From: Methanocorpusculum sp.
GTDB taxonomy: Archaea > Halobacteriota > Methanomicrobia > Methanomicrobiales > Methanocorpusculaceae
Length of the DNA stretch: 26,535 bases
NCBI GenBank assembly: GCA_029987245.1
Contig: DALTWG010000020.1
Span: 1-26,535, forward strand
Direction: 5' to 3'
Positions 7,904-14,722 of the stretch are shown one piece after another; position 1 is the stretch's first letter; each line of letters begins with the position of its first letter. A program made the translations under genes and the position numbers. Below the pieces are notes generated by a model. The model saw only the letters and a program-made list of their open reading frames with translations. It made no database searches and was not told the origin of the DNA.

Positions 7904-9109
7904 ATGACCTTTGACCCCTGTGAAATCCGGGCGGATTTTCCTGTCCTTGAACACATCATCTATCTCGACAGCGCCGCGACATCGCTTTCGCCCCGTCAGG
8001 TAATCGAGGCGCAGTCAGACGCCGAGTATCATTTCCGCGCCAACGTCGGTCGCGGTGTGCACCGCCTGGGGCGCCTTGCGACGCACAAATTTGAAGCGTC
8101 GCGTGCTGAAATCGCCGCCTTTTTCGGCGGCGCTTCGGGAACACTCGCCTTTACCCGCAACACGACCGAAGGCATCAACATTATTGCAAACGGCCTCGAC
8201 TGGAAGCCCTCTGACCGCGTAATCGTGCCCCTTCAGGAGCACCACTCCAACATCCTGCCCTGGTTTTCCTTGAAGGAACAGGGCAGAATTGCGGGCGTTG
8301 ATGTCATCGGGGGCACGGAAGGATGCATCCGCACTGAAGACATCGAGGCCGCGATAACGGATGATACCCGCCTCGTTGCGGTCGGTCATGCCTCAAATGT
8401 GTTTGGTACCATTGCGCCGGTAAAAGAAATCGCCGCGCTCTGCCGCAAAAACGACCTGCTGTTTCTTGTCGACGGCGCCCAGACCGCGCCGCATCTGCCA
8501 ATCGACCTCGCGGATATCGGATGCGACTATTTTTGTTTCTCCGGGCATAAAATGCTCGGACCCACCGGCATCGGCGGCATGTGGATTAAGGCGGGCTCGC
8601 CGATGCCAAAGCCCGCGTTTTGCGGCGGCGGCATGGTTGGAAAAGTTACCGGTCAGACCTTTACGACAGCAGGAGGCGCCGCGCAGTATGAAGCAGGAAC
8701 ACCTGATATTATCGGTGCAATCGGGCTTTGCGAGGCGACGCGCTACCTGTCCCGTCTCGGAATGGAAAACGTCGCCCGCCACAGCGAGTCGCTTGCAAAA
8801 CAGGCGGTCCGCGGGCTTGCAGAAATTTCCGGCGTACAGGTAACGACGCCTGCGTCCGGGCATCTTACCGGCGCGGTTTCTTTCACTGTTGACGGAGTGC
8901 ACCCGCACGAAGTTGCGTATTTCCTTGATGAAGCCGCAGCTATTATGGTCCGCTCCGGCGAACACTGCTGTCAGCCGCTGATGCACAAACTTTTCCCGAA
9001 CGGAAATGGCGGCGGCACGGTTAGAGCAAGTGCTTACTGCTACAACACGGAAGATGATATCGAGATGCTCGTTGCAACGGTTGAAGAAATTGCCGGGATG
9101 GTAAAATAA
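7904..9109 (+). CDS. sufS: SufS-type cysteine desulfurase
   Basis: A group II cysteine desulfurase (401 residues from the ATG at 7904; an upstream in-frame start at 7745 lies inside the preceding gene and is rejected, because LEHIIYLDSAATSLSP is the normal family N terminus). Motifs: LDSAATS (21-27), NVGRGVHRLG (47-56), TRNTTEGIN (84-92), His114 in EHHSNILPW, VDGAQTAPHLPID (189-201), PLP lysine Lys216 in SGHKMLGPTGIGG, and the persulfide loop RSGEHCCQPLMHKL with Cys355. The usual motif has one Cys and an Ala (HCAQPL); here a second Cys356 follows. The FdhD-like gene begins 15 bases later behind an AAGGAGA site, so the desulfurase may hand sulfur directly to it. Confidence 0.92.
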   Translation: MTFDPCEIRADFPVLEHIIYLDSAATSLSPRQVIEAQSDAEYHFRANVGRGVHRLGRLATHKFEASRAEIAAFFGGASGTLAFTRNTTEGINIIANGLDWKPSDRVIVPLQEHHSNILPWFSLKEQGRIAGVDVIGGTEGCIRTEDIEAAITDDTRLVAVGHASNVFGTIAPVKEIAALCRKNDLLFLVDGAQTAPHLPIDLADIGCDYFCFSGHKMLGPTGIGGMWIKAGSPMPKPAFCGGGMVGKVTGQTFTTAGGAAQYEAGTPDIIGAIGLCEATRYLSRLGMENVARHSESLAKQAVRGLAEISGVQVTTPASGHLTGAVSFTVDGVHPHEVAYFLDEAAAIMVRSGEHCCQPLMHKLFPNGNGGGTVRASAYCYNTEDDIEMLVATVEEIAGMVK

Positions 9110-9117
9110 GAAGGAGA
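9110..9117 (+). promoter_or_regulatory. Ribosome binding site of the fdhD-like gene
   Basis: GAAGGAGA lies 7 bases before the ATG at 9125, a strong Shine-Dalgarno match that fixes this start. A second ATG directly follows the first, so the N terminus could also be one residue shorter. Confidence 0.6.
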
Positions 9118-9124
9118 CAGGAAA

Positions 9125-9742
9125 ATGATGGATGAAAAACCGGTTCAGATTATTGTTAACGGGCGTGCGACACTTACATTGATGACGCACGCGGAAAATA
9201 AGATAGAACTTGTCCTCGGGGCGCTTCTTACTGAAAAGGTCATTGAGTCAATGGGTGATATCGAATCATTTCTTGAAGAGGAAACGCAGGTAAGTGTGGT
9301 GACGAAAAATCCCTACTCGATTCTGCTTTCGCGAAAAACTGTCCTCGCCGGCTGCGGGGGCGCCTCTTCGTTTCTTGATGCAGGGAAGCTGAATAAAGTT
9401 GAGACGCGCTTTACCCTTGGCGCTGATAGAATAAAAGCCGCCGCGAAAGAGATTGCTGCATCCTGCTGGTTTGCCGGCGGCATTTTCGATGCAGATGGAA
9501 AGCTTCTTGCCGCGGCAGAGGATATTACATCGCAGAATGTCTTTGATCGCCTTATCGGATTCTGTCTTCTGCAAAAAATTTCTCCGGCTGGCTGCTTTAT
9601 TGTGCTGAAAGGCAACGCCGGCGTGGAAACGATGCGCAAAGCAATTATTGCCGGCGTTTCATGTGTCGGTGTTTTCGGTGAGGTTACGCGCGCGGCGGCT
9701 GATGCGGCTGATGATGCCGGGTTGCGGCTTTTCCTCTTCTGA
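9125..9742 (+). CDS. fdhD: FdhD-like sulfurtransferase, divergent and short
   Basis: FdhD receives sulfur from a cysteine desulfurase and passes it to the bis-pterin guanine dinucleotide cofactor of formate dehydrogenase. Family features here: VNGRATLTLMTHAENKIELVLGALLTEKVI (11-40), the Cys loop VLAGCGGASS with Cys77, the core FAGGIFDADGKLLAAAEDITSQNVFDRLIG (about 115-145), and an end matching the family pattern MRKAIIAGVSCVGVFGEVTRAAADAADDAGLRLFLF. Differences: 205 residues against about 250-280, one Cys in the loop instead of the usual CxxC pair, and SQNVFDRLIG where bacterial proteins have a conserved HNAVDKVIG. It lies directly behind a SufS-type desulfurase. A target such as FwdB or a formate dehydrogenase is inference. 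Confidence 0.8.
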   Translation: MMDEKPVQIIVNGRATLTLMTHAENKIELVLGALLTEKVIESMGDIESFLEEETQVSVVTKNPYSILLSRKTVLAGCGGASSFLDAGKLNKVETRFTLGADRIKAAAKEIAASCWFAGGIFDADGKLLAAAEDITSQNVFDRLIGFCLLQKISPAGCFIVLKGNAGVETMRKAIIAGVSCVGVFGEVTRAAADAADDAGLRLFLF

Positions 9743-9745
9743 TTT

Positions 9746-9770
9746 TTTTGCACGGCGCCTGTTTTTTTTA
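9746..9770 (+). terminator. T-rich terminator after the fdhD-like gene
   Basis: Two T runs (T7 and T8) separated by a short GC-rich stretch (GCACGGCGCC) follow the stop codon at 9742 on the plus strand, typical of archaeal termination. Confidence 0.6.
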
Positions 9771-9910
9771 CCCTGCGCGGTTGCTGTTATTATATATAAA
9801 TTACACACAATGTTTTAAATATAATGTTTTTAAAAAAGTTAAGTGAAATTTATAATATAAATACTTGCTCACGACATTTTAAATATTTTAACCGCCAATA
9901 TTGTTTTTGC
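9771..9910 (+). promoter_or_regulatory. AT-rich promoter region of the YeeE-TusA-OsmC operon
   Basis: This very AT-rich stretch holds three possible TATA elements: TTATTATATATAAATT near 9787-9802, AATTTATAATATAAATAC near 9847-9864, and TTTTAAATATTTTA at 9877-9890. The last is centred about 28 bases before the ATG at 9911, so it would give a leaderless or almost leaderless transcript. There are also two near copies of AATGTTTTAAA around 9809 and 9822. Confidence 0.55.
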
Positions 9911-10453
9911 ATGACAGACTCAAATGAGAAAAAAGGCATTGGCTATTTCCTCAAAAAGCCATGGGTCGCCGGAGCAATCATCGGACTTGGCGCAGCCCTT
10001 GTCCAGTGGCTCTTCTACCTTGGCGCACAGGGTAAGGGCCCGGTTGCCTACGGTTTCTGTGTTGCGTGCCACACACGCGACTTAATTGACGCAGTTGTAA
10101 ACGACATCTTTGGAACCTCGCTTTTCGTTGCCCCGCTTTCCAAAGCAGCAGCTATTTCGGAGACGGCCTACATCCCGGTCTTAACCATCATCGGCGTACT
10201 TCTTGGAGCACTTTTTGCAGCACTTGCATACAAGGAATTCAGAGTAAAGAAAGCTTCCGCCGGCGCATGTGTAAAATACGGACTCGGCGGATTCTTTTTC
10301 ATGATCTGTGCCCTTCTTATGGGTGCCTGTCCTTACAGAATTGCCCTTCGTATCGGCTACGGCGACATGGTCGCTCTGATAGGACTTATTGCCATCATCA
10401 TCGGCGTCTTCATCGGTGTGAAGATTGCCTTAAAGAAAATGGGAGGCAAGTAA
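9911..10453 (+). CDS. YeeE/YedE-type sulfur transporter, first half protein
   Basis: A half-size member of the YeeE/YedE family, whose full-length members move thiosulfate (TsuA) or related sulfur or selenium species across the membrane. The start at 9911 (MTDSNEKKG) is chosen over 9824 because of the TATA box 28 bases upstream and the atypical sequence before it. At 180 residues it has about four membrane segments (near 17-38, 86-108, 123-140 and 152-174). The family Cys motifs are YGFCVACHTRD (Cys50, Cys53) and MGACPYR (Cys140), each beside a re-entrant helix that relays the substrate. The partner half begins 2 bases after the stop. CxxC in the first motif is an unusual doubling that may hold a disulfide or persulfide. 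Confidence 0.87.
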   Translation: MTDSNEKKGIGYFLKKPWVAGAIIGLGAALVQWLFYLGAQGKGPVAYGFCVACHTRDLIDAVVNDIFGTSLFVAPLSKAAAISETAYIPVLTIIGVLLGALFAALAYKEFRVKKASAGACVKYGLGGFFFMICALLMGACPYRIALRIGYGDMVALIGLIAIIIGVFIGVKIALKKMGGK

Positions 10454-10455
10454 TC

Positions 10456-10959
10456 ATGGAAGGACTTGTATGGATTGTGCCGTTAGCGACATTAGTCCTT
10501 GGACTTATTATCGGCTGGCTCGGGCAGCGTTCCGGATTTTGTTCCATCGGCGGTATCCGCGACTTCATCCTCTTCAGACAGACACGCCTGCTGAAAGGAT
10601 TCATCGCTTTGATTGTATCTGCATTTGTCTTCTACCTCCTCGGCTGGTTATTATGCTCCGAAGCGTACGGAGACTTCTTCTATGTCGTCAGCAAAGGATT
10701 TGCAGCAATCGGCGGCGCACCGGCAGGAATTTCCATCACCGCAACCGTTATCTGCATGGTTGCCGGCGGTATTGTTGTCGGTATCATTGGAACCCTTCTT
10801 GGTGGATGCCCGCTGCGCCAGCTTGTAATGACATCGGAAGGAAACATCAAATCAGGATTTTTCTTCATCGGCCTCCTGCTTGGCGCAGTGGTATTTTCCG
10901 CGTTCTTTGTCGGCGGACCGGAACTGGTGAAATCCTTCTTCGCGCTCATAGGAATCTAA
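10456..10959 (+). CDS. YeeE/YedE-type sulfur transporter, second half protein
   Basis: The second half of the split transporter, 167 residues from the ATG at 10456 (MEGLVWIVPL); longer frames start inside the first gene. Four hydrophobic segments are visible (about 5-23, 47-68, 92-115, 132-152). The family motifs are RSGFCSIGGIRDF (Cys29) and GGCPLRQL (Cys118), matching the two motifs of the first half, so the pair together would equal one full YeeE with its two pseudo-symmetric repeats. It starts 2 bases after the first half and is followed 11 bases later by tusA, the usual soluble acceptor for sulfur delivered by these transporters. Split forms (PmpA/PmpB type) are known in bacteria. Confidence 0.87.
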   Translation: MEGLVWIVPLATLVLGLIIGWLGQRSGFCSIGGIRDFILFRQTRLLKGFIALIVSAFVFYLLGWLLCSEAYGDFFYVVSKGFAAIGGAPAGISITATVICMVAGGIVVGIIGTLLGGCPLRQLVMTSEGNIKSGFFFIGLLLGAVVFSAFFVGGPELVKSFFALIGI

Positions 10960-10970
10960 GGTGAACAAAA

Positions 10971-11189
10971 ATGAATCTTGACATAACCGGAAAAGTATGC
11001 CCATTTTGCGTGCTTGAAGTTGACAAGGCATTAAAGACGATTTCCCCGGGTGAATCTCTTGTTGTAACCTGCGACCACACACCCGCGGCCACCGCATCCA
11101 TTCCCGAATACTGCGGGATTAAAAAACTGAACTGCATTGTAAACAAAATCGAATCAGGACTGTGGGAACTTACCATCTCTAAGAACTGA
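10971..11189 (+). CDS. tusA: TusA-type sulfur carrier with CPxC motif
   Basis: A 72-residue TusA/SirA-fold protein (beta-alpha-beta-alpha-beta-beta). TusA proteins carry persulfide sulfur on a single Cys between desulfurases, transporters and sulfur-using enzymes. The motif here is VCPFCVLEVDKAL with Cys10 as the carrier residue; the usual CPxP is replaced by CPFC, which adds a second Cys13 and would allow a disulfide. The rest fits the family: LDITGKVCP start, SPGESLVVTCDHTPAATASIPEYC in the middle, and a final strand GLWELTISK. AAGGTGA lies just before the ATG. Its place directly after the YeeE pair suggests that it accepts imported sulfur. Confidence 0.9.
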   Translation: MNLDITGKVCPFCVLEVDKALKTISPGESLVVTCDHTPAATASIPEYCGIKKLNCIVNKIESGLWELTISKN

Positions 11190-11205
11190 GAACACTAATA
11201 GTACT

Positions 11206-11442
11206 ATGATTCCTGACTTTCGTGAAGAGTCCTGCACGTACCTGATGCTGAGACTCAAAGTCGCCTTGAAAAAGGTGGATGGAAAGTTCAGTTTCCTTGG
11301 TACTGCTGCCCAGGTAAAAACTGTAACCGGCGGTTTTGAAAAATCCGCCTGGCAGGTTGCGGTTGAAGACCGCGATGAGGAGGATACCTATCTCATAACT
11401 CTCATCGAAAAAAAAAACCAAAACACCTCAATAACCGGATGA
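11206..11442 (+). CDS. Degenerate TusA-like protein
   Basis: A 78-residue protein that lines up with the TusA fold by eye: DFREESCTYLMLRLKVALKKVDGKFSFLG corresponds to the TusA stretch DxRGLxCPxPxLxxxKALxxLxxGExLxV, putting Cys10 at the carrier position but with Thr-Tyr-Leu instead of Pro-x-Pro. A final strand pair (WQVAVEDRDEEDTYLITLIEK) also fits. There is no CPxP, so it may have changed chemistry or be a binding partner. It lies 16 bases after tusA and 4 bases before the osmC-like gene. The assignment rests on my own pattern match and not on a database search. Confidence 0.65.
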   Translation: MIPDFREESCTYLMLRLKVALKKVDGKFSFLGTAAQVKTVTGGFEKSAWQVAVEDRDEEDTYLITLIEKKNQNTSITG

Positions 11443-11446
11443 AACC

Positions 11447-11968
11447 ATGTTAAACAATATTGATTTAGACCAGGTAAAACAGTACGAAGCCGAGATTAAG
11501 GCTGACGACAATGAAGCATTATTTACGACCAAAATGACCGGCGAGTGGCAGTTTGAAGAACCCGGTCCGCAGTTTGTAGCATTTGCCAAGACCGACAAGG
11601 GACCGCACAAATTTGCCCTTACCCACCCGAACTTTGAAAAGCTCGGTGATTACCCGTCACCCATGGCATTTGGTCTGTTCTGGATTTGCGGATGTGCATC
11701 CGCCACCTTCATGACCGCGGCAGCCAAAAACGGCATTAAAATTGACGCACTCACCACCGACATCGAATCCGATCTTGACTACCATGCCCAGTTCAAGCTC
11801 GGCGACCAGCCGTTAGTCGGTGCATTTCGTATCACCTTTAATGTGAAATCCGAGCAGGCAACCGATGAGCAGATTGAAATGCTTAGGCAGGCTGCATTAA
11901 ACGGCTGCATGGCAATGTACACCGTAAAGACTGCAATTCCGTTAACTGTTACTGCAAAAAGAGCGTAA
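11447..11968 (+). CDS. OsmC/Ohr-like protein
   Basis: A 173-residue OsmC-family protein. Bacterial OsmC and Ohr are thiol peroxidases that use two Cys residues; archaeal relatives beside TusA and YeeE genes are of unknown use and may process persulfides. Family marks are the SPMAFGLFWICGC helix (Cys81, Cys83), the FRITFNVKSE strand near 127-136, and the helix end ALNGCMAMYTVKTAIPL with Cys154; Cys81 or Cys83 with Cys154 would be the pair. It is the last gene of the transporter-TusA operon and is followed by a T-rich terminator. Confidence 0.82.
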   Translation: MLNNIDLDQVKQYEAEIKADDNEALFTTKMTGEWQFEEPGPQFVAFAKTDKGPHKFALTHPNFEKLGDYPSPMAFGLFWICGCASATFMTAAAKNGIKIDALTTDIESDLDYHAQFKLGDQPLVGAFRITFNVKSEQATDEQIEMLRQAALNGCMAMYTVKTAIPLTVTAKRA

Positions 11969-11969
11969 G

Positions 11970-12000
11970 CTCTTTTTCCAGCCTGTTTTTTTTCTTTTCG
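11970..12000 (+). terminator. T-rich terminator after the OsmC-like gene
   Basis: A short imperfect structure and two T runs (T5 and T8) directly follow the stop codon. From here to 12144 I see no convincing gene; there is a near-duplicate TGATACA pair around 12004-12020 and an AT-rich stretch near 12132-12147. Confidence 0.6.
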
Positions 12001-12144
12001 AAGTGATACAGATGATACAAGTGAATAGGGTAAGTTCTCTAAAATCCGCACGATGAAACGCTGGCGGTTGCTGTAACACACAAAAACCTGCCGCTTGCCG
12101 GTATCTGCAAAGAAATTGGCATCCGCCCTCTATAAAACCTCTTT

Positions 12145-12957
12145 TTAGACGTATTCAGCCGGATGTAACACAAAGCCGTGCTCTGCAATCTCCGAAACCT
12201 CAACCAGCCGGCAGATACCTGCAATATCTCTGTACTCTCCGCCGCGCAGCAGATATTTTGTGCAGCCGAAGAGTTTTGGCACCTCCATCATCTCGGCAAT
12301 GTATTCCTTGAGATTTTTATAGGACGCGAGCAACTCGTCGCGGCTCTGTGCAAACGCCTCTTTGTATTCGTCGTCTGAAAGAGCAGTTAAGAGACTTCCG
12401 AAAATGGACGCGCGATACGTTTTCATATCTTTTTGCGCGGCAAAGAATTTTGCATCACCGCGGACCTTTTTCATATTGCGGTTGATGTAGCGCACCAGTT
12501 TTTTCAGGAAATTCATGTCGGGGAATTCGGACTGCAGCGTCCACTGCGCGCCGCCTTCAACCAGCGCGCGCCCGAAGAAGTTCTGGTCAAAGCGTTTCTG
12601 CGCATCCCAGATCATATCCGCAAGCCGAACCGGCTCTTCAATGCAGTATTTGTAGAAAAGCGCCGACGCTTCATCCGTATTTTCCGAGGCAAGATACCCT
12701 ATTGCTTTGAGAATATTTTCCTGCGCCTCGGTGAAATACACCGCCGGTTTGAAAAAATGCGGGTTGATGAAAAGAATTTTGCCGCAGAACTCCTCGGGGT
12801 CTCTAAGTCCGCAGTAGGCAGGAGTTACGCCAGTTCTGGTAAAAATTGCCACCGCGCCGGAGGATAGTTTCTGGCGCAGGAGTTTTTCAAAATCAGGGAG
12901 ATTTGCTGCAGGCTCGAAGGGTGTGTAGCGGTTTGTATCGATGTGCATGATTACCAT
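12145..12957 (-). CDS. Unknown protein, divergent from a UbiB-like gene
   Basis: No family was recognised. A frame opens far upstream (13107), but that part would encode a spurious hydrophobic leader that overlaps the divergent gene start, so the start is taken at MVIMHIDTNRYTPFEP (12957; 12948 is equally possible), giving about 270 residues. The product looks soluble: an N-terminal mixed part with FTRTGVTPAYCGL and GKILFINPHFF, then a long mainly helical part rich in charged residues (ALFYKYCIEEPVRLADMIW, NFLKKLVRYINRNMKKVRG, DELLASYKNLKEYIAEMMEV), and a short C-terminal beta part. It might sense or bind something, but there is no motif to say what. Confidence 0.65.
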   Translation of the reverse strand: MVIMHIDTNRYTPFEPAANLPDFEKLLRQKLSSGAVAIFTRTGVTPAYCGLRDPEEFCGKILFINPHFFKPAVYFTEAQENILKAIGYLASENTDEASALFYKYCIEEPVRLADMIWDAQKRFDQNFFGRALVEGGAQWTLQSEFPDMNFLKKLVRYINRNMKKVRGDAKFFAAQKDMKTYRASIFGSLLTALSDDEYKEAFAQSRDELLASYKNLKEYIAEMMEVPKLFGCTKYLLRGGEYRDIAGICRLVEVSEIAEHGFVLHPAEYV

Positions 12958-13016
12958 GTACTCATTGATTTCAAAAGAATAAGAGACTTTGGAAAGGAGA
13001 ACAATCAACGAAAGAC

Positions 13017-13033
13017 TATAACATGTTATAAAA
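13017..13033. promoter_or_regulatory. Palindrome holding divergent TATA boxes
   Basis: TATAACATGTTATA (13017-13030) is a perfect 14-bp palindrome. On the plus strand TTATAAAA (13026-13033) is a TATA box about 23 bases before the UbiB-like ATG at 13052, giving a nearly leaderless transcript. On the minus strand the mirrored TTATAACA serves the gene starting at 12957 with a leader of a few tens of bases. A regulator bound here would block both directions. Confidence 0.5.
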
Positions 13034-13051
13034 CCAACAATTACACATACA

Positions 13052-14704
13052 ATGGCAAAAAGTGTAAGTCTGCATCGATACAGCCAGATAGCCGCCGTCC
13101 TTGTCAAATACGGATTCGGCTACTATGTCAACGCGCTTCTCCCCGGCTTTCGATTCCGCAACAGAACCCGCCCCGTAGACGACATAGACTCCTATTCCAC
13201 CTTTGCAAGAATCCGCATGGCGCTTGAAGAGCTGGGGCCGACCTTTGTCAAATTCGGTCAGTTAATGAGTACCAGAACCGAACTCTTCCCCGCAGAACTC
13301 ATTGATGAGCTCTGCAAACTCCAGGACAGAGTTGGCGTTGTGCCTTTTGATGAAATTATACCAACCCTTGACAGATACATCCCCGACTGGCGCGACATCC
13401 TTACCTCCGTCGACCCCAAACCCATGGCCGCGGCATCTATTTCCCAGGTGTACCGCGCGGTCATGCAGGACGGGACGGTCATGGCATTCAAAGTGCAGCG
13501 GCCCAATATCAGCGAACGCATTGAACAGGATATCATCCTGCTTCGCAACATCGCCGGCATTATTGAAGACAGAATGCCCGAACTGCGCATGTACAATCCG
13601 GTATCTCTTGTGGATGATTTTGCCGCCCAGATACGCAAAGAACTTGACTTCACCCGCGATGGAATGAATGCCGAGCGTATTGCAAGAAATATGCGTGAAT
13701 CCGGTCTCCCCCGCATAAAAATACCGAAAATATACTGGGAATTCTCCGGAAGAGAACTTCTTGCCATGGAATTTGTGCAGGGGTGCAGAGGAGACGACCT
13801 TGATACCATCACCTCCCGCGGCATCGACCCCAAAGAGCTGGCCTCCATCGGTCTTCGCGCTTTCATGATACAGATTTTCAAGGACGGGTTCTACCACGGC
13901 GACCCGCACGCAGGAAATATCCGTATCTCCCCGACCGGTGAAATTATCTTCCTTGATTTCGGCGTCTGCGGCGTGTTAATGAAAGATATGCGCAACAAGT
14001 TCATTGAACTGCTTTTGGCGCTTCTTTCCGCGGATACGGACATGACAATCCGCTGCATCAAAAATCTCGGAGTGAACATCCCGTCATCAGGCATGGATGA
14101 TTTCAGAGCCGAACTCTATCTCGCCCTGCGGGACTACAAGGAAATGGGAGCAAATGTGAATTTCTCCGGCCTTCTTGGCTCTGTTCAAAATCTTTTCCAG
14201 CAGAACAGTATCAGAATTCCGCCCAATATTATGCAGCTTTTGAAGGCTCTCATGCTTGTTGCAAATGTTGCTTTCACGCTTGACCCGGAACTTGCGTTTG
14301 CCGATGAGGTTGAGCCGTTTTTGAAGCAGATTATGGCGGATGAACTGAAGAATCCGCTTAATATCGAAAAGAAGCTTCTCGAAGCAAAGATGAAAATCGA
14401 GGATATCGCCGCGGTGCCGAAGAAAATCAATTCGGTGCTTGAAATGGCGTCCGAGGGCAAACTAAAGATTGATATCGAGGCGAAGGCGGTTACGCAGTTA
14501 AGCGACACCATTAAGGGTTCGGTGGACAAAATCGTCATAGGTCTTTTAATGGCGTCGATTGTGGTCGGTCTGTCGCTTGTTATGATGAATCAGAGCTTTA
14601 CGCTGGAGTTCTTCCCGATTATTGCATACCTTGTTGCGGTAGTGATTATTATAGTTGTAATTTTGGGTATGTGGTCACGGATGAAGAGAAGCAAAAGGCT
14701 TTGA
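13052..14704 (+). CDS. UbiB/ABC1/ADCK-family atypical kinase, membrane anchored
   Basis: A 550-residue member of the ABC1/UbiB atypical kinase family, best known for ATPase activity in quinone biosynthesis. Motifs: KFGQ (67-70) with the KxGQ helix, the Ala-rich loop PMAAASISQV (124-133), catalytic lysine Lys147 in AFKVQRP, ExD motif in RKELDF (E197, D199), LLAMEF (236-241), catalytic loop HGDPHAGN (282-289), and DFG (302-304). Two membrane helices close the protein (about 495-515 and 522-543). Methanogens of this group lack ubiquinone, so the substrate must be another lipid or isoprenoid pathway, which is unknown. It starts close to its TATA box and ends in a short T-tract convergent with cofD. 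Confidence 0.92.
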   Translation: MAKSVSLHRYSQIAAVLVKYGFGYYVNALLPGFRFRNRTRPVDDIDSYSTFARIRMALEELGPTFVKFGQLMSTRTELFPAELIDELCKLQDRVGVVPFDEIIPTLDRYIPDWRDILTSVDPKPMAAASISQVYRAVMQDGTVMAFKVQRPNISERIEQDIILLRNIAGIIEDRMPELRMYNPVSLVDDFAAQIRKELDFTRDGMNAERIARNMRESGLPRIKIPKIYWEFSGRELLAMEFVQGCRGDDLDTITSRGIDPKELASIGLRAFMIQIFKDGFYHGDPHAGNIRISPTGEIIFLDFGVCGVLMKDMRNKFIELLLALLSADTDMTIRCIKNLGVNIPSSGMDDFRAELYLALRDYKEMGANVNFSGLLGSVQNLFQQNSIRIPPNIMQLLKALMLVANVAFTLDPELAFADEVEPFLKQIMADELKNPLNIEKKLLEAKMKIEDIAAVPKKINSVLEMASEGKLKIDIEAKAVTQLSDTIKGSVDKIVIGLLMASIVVGLSLVMMNQSFTLEFFPIIAYLVAVVIIIVVILGMWSRMKRSKRL

Positions 14705-14713
14705 AAAAAGAGT

Positions 14714-14722
14714 ATTTTTTTA
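14714..14722 (+). terminator. T-tract shared by convergent genes
   Basis: ATTTTTTTA follows the UbiB-like stop by about ten bases and overlaps the stop codon of cofD on the other strand. The convergent gap is only 15 bases, so the T-tract is the only obvious signal. Confidence 0.5.

Noticed and set aside
9824..9910. Upstream start of the first YeeE half protein
   Set aside because: The added 29 residues are encoded by AT-rich promoter sequence including the TATA box; the ATG at 9911 fits a leaderless start.
12001..12144. Possible gene remnant after the OsmC-like terminator
   Set aside because: No frame in this stretch shows family motifs or a plausible start.
12958..13107. N-terminal extension of the unknown minus-strand gene, with a hydrophobic segment that looks like a membrane helix
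   Set aside because: It would read across the divergent promoter palindrome and the start of the UbiB-like gene; the hydrophobic residues come from AT-rich promoter DNA.
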